Assembly (NCBI GenBank): GCA_016765335.1 | Contig: JAESQE010000074.1 | Span: 2,757 to 8,330, forward strand | DNA from: Planctomycetaceae bacterium | GTDB taxonomy: Bacteria; Planctomycetota; Planctomycetia; Planctomycetales; Planctomycetaceae | Length of the DNA: 5,574 nucleotides | Reading direction: 5' to 3' | Part shown: in pieces, positions 1 through 3,325 of the stretch | Position numbering within the stretch: the first letter of the stretch is position 1 | How the letters are laid out: every line of letters begins with the position of its first letter | The notes under the pieces: model-generated | The model's input: the letters and a program-made list of their open reading frames with translations, nothing else | What the model was told of the DNA's origin: nothing | Database searches by the model: none | Position numbers and translations under genes: made by a program

Positions 1-1
1 A

Positions 2-445
2 GATTTGCTTGTCAAGGATTTAGACGAATCTGAGATGACGATAATATCGCATCCAGGGATGAATCATCCTGCCTGGATCTTGGGGCATGTCACGATCGGA
101 CTTGATTTTGTTGCTAAACTGACTGGTCAGGAGATGGCCACCGATGAAAACTGGATGAAAGTTTACGGGCCTGGTTCAACCCCGGTCGATGATGGCTCCC
201 AGTATCCTTCCAAAGTAGAACTCCTCAAAATCCTGCATGACGTTCATGCACGTACTGTGGAGATTTTAGAATCCATTTCTGACGAACAGCTTGCTTTGCC
301 TAATCCCGGACCATTCCTTCAGAAAGAGCTTCCCACGACTGGAGATTTAATTCTCCATCTGGTGACGACTCATGTAGCAGTGCACTTGGGGCAGCTTTCG
401 GCTTGGCGTCGCTGTGTTGATAAGAAATCGGTATTGGGCATTTAA
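2..445 (+). CDS. DinB-superfamily protein, 5' end cut off by the window edge
   Basis: The frame is open to the left edge, so the TTG at 5 is probably an internal leucine codon and the true start lies upstream. Numbered from that TTG, the visible 146 residues show an N-terminal helix with HPAWILGHV (His28) and a C-terminal helix with THVAVHLGQLSAWRR (His123 and His127). These three histidines match the metal-binding triad of the DinB/YfiT four-helix bundle. Known members are small soluble metal-binding proteins, some of them thiol-dependent S-transferases and many of unknown function; they are distinct from DNA polymerase IV. The visible length is close to the usual 150-170 residues, so only a short N-terminal piece is missing. 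The gene ends 49 nt before ribE on the same strand. The substrate cannot be told from sequence. The fold assignment is fairly sure, the function open. Confidence 0.85.
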   Translation, partial: DLLVKDLDESEMTIISHPGMNHPAWILGHVTIGLDFVAKLTGQEMATDENWMKVYGPGSTPVDDGSQYPSKVELLKILHDVHARTVEILESISDEQLALPNPGPFLQKELPTTGDLILHLVTTHVAVHLGQLSAWRRCVDKKSVLGI

Positions 446-457
446 ATTATTGCATCC

Positions 458-480
458 ATCGTTTTGGCACGATCCTTTTT
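458..480 (+). terminator. Weak intrinsic-terminator-like hairpin after the DinB gene
   Basis: ATCGT (458-462) can pair with ACGAT (469-473) across a 6-nt loop, followed two bases later by five T (476-480). It lies between the DinB stop and the ribE start, where a terminator could sit. The stem is only 5 bp with two G-C pairs, so it may be weak or fortuitous, leaving read-through into ribE possible. Confidence 0.3.
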
Positions 481-494
481 AATAGGTTGAGTAT

Positions 495-1121
495 ATGTTT
501 ACTGGATTAATTGAAGGGAAGGGGAGTGTTGCAGAGATTCTCGATCAGGGAGAAGGGGTTCTGCTGCGGGTGCAAGTTCCTGAGGAGATGTTGAGAGTTG
601 ATGCTTCTTGTTTAGCGACTCAAATTGGAGATTCTGTGGCGATTAACGGTTGCTGTTTGACCGTGATTGCGATGCAGGAAAACTGCTGGGATTTTCAGGC
701 AGGACAGGAAACACTGTCTCGAACAAACCTGGGAAAACTGACCTCTGGTAGCCCGGTGAATTTAGAACGGGCGATGTTAGCCAATGCCAGATTAGGCGGC
801 CACATTGTGCAAGGGCATGTCGATGGTCTCGGCACGGTGCTCGAAATCGATTCGCAAGATGAATGGGTCACGATGTGGTTTGCTGTGACAGAATCGCTTT
901 CTCAGTACATGGTCACCAAAGGTTCGGTGACTGTAGATGGAATCAGTTTGACGTTGGTTGATGTCGAACCAGACCGCTTTAGCGTCGCGTTGATCCCCCA
1001 CACACTAGAAGTGACCACGCTAGGCAGCCGAGCCGTAGACGATCACGTCAACATCGAAACCGACATCATGGGAAAATACGCTCACAAGTTACTAGGCCCC
1101 TGGATGGATCGGCTAAAATAA
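495..1121 (+). CDS. ribE: Riboflavin synthase, alpha chain
   Basis: This cytosolic enzyme catalyses the last step of riboflavin synthesis: two 6,7-dimethyl-8-ribityllumazine molecules dismutate to riboflavin and a pyrimidine that is recycled. The 208 residues are full length for the family (about 200-220). The protein starts with the signature MFTGLIEG, which fixes the ATG. It has two tandem lumazine-binding barrels: the N barrel (about 1-97) contains GDSVAINGCCLTV and the C barrel (about 98-195) contains GSVTVDGISLTLV. The link GGHIVQGHVDG and the end motif IPHTLEVTTLG are typical. By alignment from memory, Cys54, Ser151 and Asp190 correspond to E. coli Cys48, Ser146 and Asp185. The ribosome site is weak (AGG at 484-486). 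No other rib gene and no recognisable FMN riboswitch is present; only 49 nt separate it from the upstream gene. Confidence 0.97.
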   Translation: MFTGLIEGKGSVAEILDQGEGVLLRVQVPEEMLRVDASCLATQIGDSVAINGCCLTVIAMQENCWDFQAGQETLSRTNLGKLTSGSPVNLERAMLANARLGGHIVQGHVDGLGTVLEIDSQDEWVTMWFAVTESLSQYMVTKGSVTVDGISLTLVDVEPDRFSVALIPHTLEVTTLGSRAVDDHVNIETDIMGKYAHKLLGPWMDRLK

Positions 1122-1142
1122 TACCAGCCCGAATCGCCAGTT

Positions 1143-1162
1143 TTGAAGTGGTACACTTTCAA
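1143..1162 (+). other. Imperfect hairpin downstream of ribE
   Basis: TTGAAGTG (1143-1150) pairs with CACTTTCAA (1154-1162), giving 8 bp with one bulged T and a 3-nt loop, starting 21 nt after the ribE stop. The position suits a 3'-end structure or Rho-assisted stop. There is no T run after it, so I do not call it an intrinsic terminator. The tight loop and moderate stem leave chance as a real possibility. Confidence 0.25.
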
Positions 1163-1274
1163 GGTGGTGAGCGAAATTATGCTTCGCGAGCTACACGATT
1201 GATTCGATAAATGGGTGCCTGGGGTGCAAATCGATTGCTGAGTTGTACTTGCAGATTGTGGATTACTGATAACA

Positions 1275-1296
1275 AAGCGGAAAAGACAGTCCGCTT
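1275..1296 (+). other. Seven-base-pair hairpin upstream of the ATP-grasp gene
   Basis: AAGCGGA (1275-1281) is the exact reverse complement of TCCGCTT (1290-1296), with an 8-nt loop. It lies 43 nt before the ATG at 1340, so it could be a leader hairpin or an operator-like dyad. It has no trailing T run and does not cover the ribosome site. No convincing -35/-10 pair was found in the 218-nt gap. The function is unknown. Confidence 0.25.
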
Positions 1297-1339
1297 GATC
1301 GTCTCAAGAAATTACATGCATTACTGAATAAGAATTGCC

Positions 1340-2233
1340 ATGCAGATACTGATTATTGGAAGTCCAGAGAGTCCTTATTGTTGCGAGTTAAAAGACGCAG
1401 CACAGCGGTTTGATATGCAATGCGATATTGTCTCGTTCGAAAATCTGGCTTCACATCTCACCACGGAATCGGAAATCATCTCAGCAAGCCAGGCCAATCC
1501 AGCGGTTGAGACATTGAGTCCCTATGATGCCTGTCTGGTTCGCAATATGCCTGGAGGTTCGTTGGAACAGATCATTTTTCGCATGGACTTGCTGTGGTCG
1601 CTCGAAGCCTCGGGGACGAAAATTGTCAACCCGCCCAAAGCAATTGAATGTGCTGTCGATAAATATTTAACACTGGCACGTTGCCAAAAAGCTGGCTTGC
1701 GCGTTCCAGAAACCTATTGCTGTGAGTCAGCAGATCAGGCGCTTGCGATGTTTGAAAAGATGGGCCGGGATGTTGTCCTGAAGCCAATTTTTGGTGCAGA
1801 AGGTCGCGGAGTGTTACGCCTGACAGATGTAGAAACAGCTCGCCGAGTTTTCCGAGCCTGGGAACAGATTGGATCAGTGTTGTATCTACAAAAATATCTG
1901 AACAGTAACACCGATTCTCAAAGTGATTTGAGACTCCTCATCCTGGACGGTCAGCTGTTGGGCGCGATTCAACGGACCTGCTCCATCGATTTTCGCACCA
2001 ACTGTTCGCTTGATGGGCAGGCCAGTTTGCATCTTCCCACGGCTGCAGAGCTAAAATTAGCACAACAGGCCTGTGAAGCAACCGGGACCGTTTTTGCGGG
2101 GGTTGATTTGATGTATGATCAAAATCACAATTTGCATCTGATTGAAGTCAACGCTTGTCCGGGCTGGGATGCATTACGCAAAGAAACAGGAATCGACGTC
2201 CCCGAAAAGCTCATCCAGTGGCTTGCCAAGTGA
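1340..2233 (+). CDS. RimK-like ATP-grasp ligase (MptN/RimK family)
   Basis: The 297-residue soluble protein has the RimK layout. A pre-ATP-grasp domain (about 1-100) starts MQILIIGSP and ends with RNMPGGSLEQIIFRMD. The ATP-grasp fold follows: VDKYLT with Lys108, VVLKP with Lys148, the glycine loop GAEGRG (152-157), the hinge-like LQKYL, DLRLL (Asp197, Arg198), AIQR (Arg212), then GVDL (Asp256) and EVN (Glu269, Asn271), which bind Mg-ATP. All key residues are present, so it should be active. Family members join a carboxyl group to an amine using ATP, often adding glutamate. The central segment (PGGSLEQ, VDKYLT) recalls MptN, which adds glutamate to tetrahydromethanopterin, and similar proteins in bacteria with methanopterin-linked C1 pathways, including planctomycetes. 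That substrate is inference: no C1 gene lies in the window. The ATG at 1340 has only a weak upstream site (TAAGAA). It faces the STAS gene convergently across the inverted repeats. Confidence 0.88.
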   Translation: MQILIIGSPESPYCCELKDAAQRFDMQCDIVSFENLASHLTTESEIISASQANPAVETLSPYDACLVRNMPGGSLEQIIFRMDLLWSLEASGTKIVNPPKAIECAVDKYLTLARCQKAGLRVPETYCCESADQALAMFEKMGRDVVLKPIFGAEGRGVLRLTDVETARRVFRAWEQIGSVLYLQKYLNSNTDSQSDLRLLILDGQLLGAIQRTCSIDFRTNCSLDGQASLHLPTAAELKLAQQACEATGTVFAGVDLMYDQNHNLHLIEVNACPGWDALRKETGIDVPEKLIQWLAK

Positions 2234-2253
2234 TTTCCGATGGCCTCGCACCG

Positions 2254-2308
2254 GGGTAGCACAGACAATCCCGTTCAGGGTTGTCTGTGTTGCGCAGCAA
2301 CCCGAGGA
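2254..2308 (+). repeat. Two-hairpin palindromic repeat, copy A
   Basis: This 55-nt element begins GGGTAGC and ends ACCCGAGGA. Hairpin 1 pairs 2261-2272 with 2278-2288 (11 bp, bulged T at 2269, loop GTTCA) and can extend outward to 2256/2293 with two G-T pairs. Hairpin 2 is GTTGC-GCA-GCAAC (2289-2301). The two foldings compete for a few bases around 2289-2293. An optional outer stem pairs CCTCG (2244-2248) with CGAGG (2303-2307). It starts 20 nt after the ATP-grasp stop and is 80% identical, without gaps, to an inverted copy at 2392-2446. It could also act as a transcript end for the ligase gene, but no T run follows. Confidence 0.85.
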
Positions 2309-2391
2309 ATTGACCAAGCAGGATTGCAGAGGTTTCGGACTGGTATAAAAGAAGCGTGAATTCTATTTTATAATGAGCATGGCTTGCCTGA

Positions 2392-2446
2392 TCCTCGGGT
2401 GCCTACGGCACTCACACGACCCTGAACGGGATCGTATGAGCTACCC
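2392..2446 (-). repeat. Two-hairpin palindromic repeat, copy B (inverted)
   Basis: Read on the minus strand, this is the same 55-nt element as copy A: GGGTAGC at its start (complement of 2440-2446), the tip TCCCGTTCAGGG, and ACCCGAGGA at its end (complement of 2392-2400). Hairpin 1 keeps the bulged T and GTTCA loop. Hairpin 2 is GTGCC-GTA-GGCAC. Forty-four of 55 positions match copy A, and the changes in the stems come in pairs that keep base pairing. Outside the core, similarity fades quickly; CAAGC is shared about 6-7 nt further in (2315-2319 in A, 2382-2386 in B). Confidence 0.85.
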
Positions 2447-2548
2447 TGGTCAAACCAACTCCCCACAAAAAAATCTACGCAACTTCAAAAAACAGCTACC
2501 AAATCAGCAATCCTTAACTACCGTGATCATTTCAGTTGGGATGGGTCG

Positions 2549-2923
2549 TTACCCCTTCATTGCCCGGAGTGCCTTGATCGCTTTGGCTTGTGTGGGATAA
2601 AGAGTCCAAAGTGTATCGAGCTTCATGACCTTCAAGATGGCCTCCATGTCGTCCGAAGCATTGCAAATGACCATCTGGCCTCCCTGCTCTTTCACTTGCA
2701 AGCCGAATGAATTGATCATGCCGATCATGTTACTGCCAAAATAATTGGAACTTCCCAGATCCAGAACAAGTCGCAAAACCTCTTTCTCTTTGAGCAGATC
2801 TTTGATTTCGCCGGCCTCTCGCTGAAGATCGACCTCGCGGTAGCTCAATGTGTCGCCTAGAGGTGTGATGACCACAGCATGACGCTGTATCGAAACATCG
2901 AAAGCATTGGTATTTATGGTCAT
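2549..2923 (-). CDS. STAS-domain protein (anti-sigma factor antagonist-like)
   Basis: The 124-residue soluble protein is a single STAS domain, the fold of SpoIIAA/RsbV, which in partner-switching systems binds an anti-sigma kinase and is controlled by phosphorylation of one serine. The order fits: strands around 8-20, helix around 30-48, strand VLRLVLDLG (49-57), the loop NYFGSNMIGM (60-69), then helix and strand GGQMVICNA (81-89), and a final helix. The loop aligns with the MDSSGLG motif: Ser64 sits at the phosphorylated serine, but the preceding Asp is Gly and the following Ser-Gly is Asn-Met. Regulation may therefore differ from the classical switch. The ATG at 2923 has a good site (AAAGAG about 7 nt upstream). 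It lies 90 nt downstream of the transglutaminase locus on the same strand; a shared transcript is possible but no partner kinase or phosphatase is visible. Confidence 0.9.
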   Translation of the reverse strand: MTINTNAFDVSIQRHAVVITPLGDTLSYREVDLQREAGEIKDLLKEKEVLRLVLDLGSSNYFGSNMIGMINSFGLQVKEQGGQMVICNASDDMEAILKVMKLDTLWTLYPTQAKAIKALRAMKG

Positions 2924-2975
2924 CGGCTACTCTTTGTCGTTGGAGTGTTCTGGTTGTCATTTCCTGAAATCGAGA

Positions 2976-3005
2976 ATCATATTTTCCTGGGCATCATTTT
3001 GGAAA
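2976..3005 (-). promoter_or_regulatory. Candidate sigma-70-type promoter of the STAS gene
   Basis: On the minus strand TTTCCA (3005-3000) is followed after 18 nt by TATGAT (2981-2976). The -10 matches the consensus at 5 of 6 positions and the -35 at 4 of 6. It would start a transcript about 45 nt before the STAS ATG. A short dyad, ATTTC-CT-GAAAT (2959-2970), lies at the expected start point. Such matches are easy to find by chance in AT-rich gaps. Confidence 0.3.
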
Positions 3006-3013
3006 GCATTCTG

Positions 3014-3325
3014 TTATTGGTATCTGACTTTCATGGCCTGAGCAAGTTGATCAATTTGGACTTTCCATTGATCAAGGTCTTGCTCAGAGAGTTTGTTTCC
3101 ACGAAACCTTACCTGATAATACGCGTTTGTCAGAGATTCTGGAAGAGAATTTAGCGACACGGCTGCCAATTGCTGATGAAAATGATCTTCGAACAGATGT
3201 GCAAATTCTCGTGCAGTTTGTTCAGGGCGTTTTTTAAGCCCATTTCTAGCGGCTAAATCGAGAAATCGCCGAAAGAAAGCAGCATCTGTTTTTGCTGGCT
3301 TTGCGAAGACCGACCGGGCAGCCAT
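3014..3325 (-). CDS. C-terminal DUF4129-type domain of the transglutaminase, in a shifted frame
   Basis: This 103-codon frame overlaps the end of the transglutaminase frame by 73 nt. From Thr13 onward (3289 downward) it reads like the cytoplasmic C-terminal domain of TgpA-type proteins: FFRRFLDLAARNGLKKRP, then EQTAREFA, then SLTNAYYQVRFRG before a closing helix. Residues 1-12 (from the ATG at 3325) show no family character, and the ATG has a poor ribosome site, so independent translation is unlikely. The natural reading is that residues 13-103 belong to the upstream protein and were separated by a one-base frameshift in the A run at 3289-3293. If the frame were restored, the visible protein would run to about 853 codons. 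Alternatives are a sequencing error or a recoding event. Confidence 0.75.
   Translation of the reverse strand: MAARSVFAKPAKTDAAFFRRFLDLAARNGLKKRPEQTAREFAHLFEDHFHQQLAAVSLNSLPESLTNAYYQVRFRGNKLSEQDLDQWKVQIDQLAQAMKVRYQ

Larger units (their letters stand above)
2254..2446. repeat. Inverted pair of palindromic elements, REPIN-like, filling the convergent gap
   Basis: Copies A and B face each other across an 83-nt AT-rich spacer (2309-2391). Each has GTAG at its outer edge (2256-2259, and complement of 2441-2444) with the hairpins inward. Known REP elements have a GTAG-type tetranucleotide 5' of a palindrome, and REPINs are inverted REP pairs moved by RAYT transposases. The fit in geometry is seen; the kinship is inferred, as no RAYT gene lies here. 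The spacer has no credible gene. The rest of the gap (2447-2548) is AC-rich with A runs at 2467-2473 and 2487-2492. On the minus strand these are T runs 57-82 nt after the STAS stop, but no strong hairpin precedes them. Confidence 0.5.

Noticed and set aside
5..7. TTG at 5 as the true start of the DinB gene
   Set aside because: The frame is open to the edge, no ribosome site can be seen, and the family normally has more residues before the first histidine motif.
446..494. FMN riboswitch before ribE
   Set aside because: The gap is 49 nt, much too short for an FMN aptamer, and none of its conserved blocks is visible there.
792..1001. Minus-strand open frame inside ribE
   Set aside because: It is a shadow of a strongly conserved gene, with a composition unlike a protein and no start signals.
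2369..2374. A perfect TATAAT between the two inverted repeats, as a promoter
   Set aside because: No acceptable -35 lies 16-18 nt upstream, and there is no credible plus-strand gene downstream; the AT-rich spacer easily yields it by chance.
2234..2548. CRISPR array or tRNA in the repeat-rich gap
   Set aside because: There are only two copies, inverted and not tandem, without regular spacers, and no cloverleaf or TPsiC-like segment.
2142..2600. Two short plus-strand open frames (2142-2348 and 2373-2600) as small genes
   Set aside because: They run through the palindromic repeats and into the ends of the ligase and STAS genes in other frames, have no ribosome site and show no protein-like character.
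2730..2960. 76-codon minus-strand frame overlapping the STAS gene
   Set aside because: It is out of frame with a clear STAS domain, rich in Arg, Cys and His as shadow frames often are, and lacks family motifs.
3286..3295. Programmed -1 ribosomal frameshift at CAA AAA CAG
   Set aside because: The run has only five A, does not form an X XXY YYZ heptamer in the right frame, and I saw no strong hairpin just downstream. It is kept only as an alternative to mutation or sequencing error.
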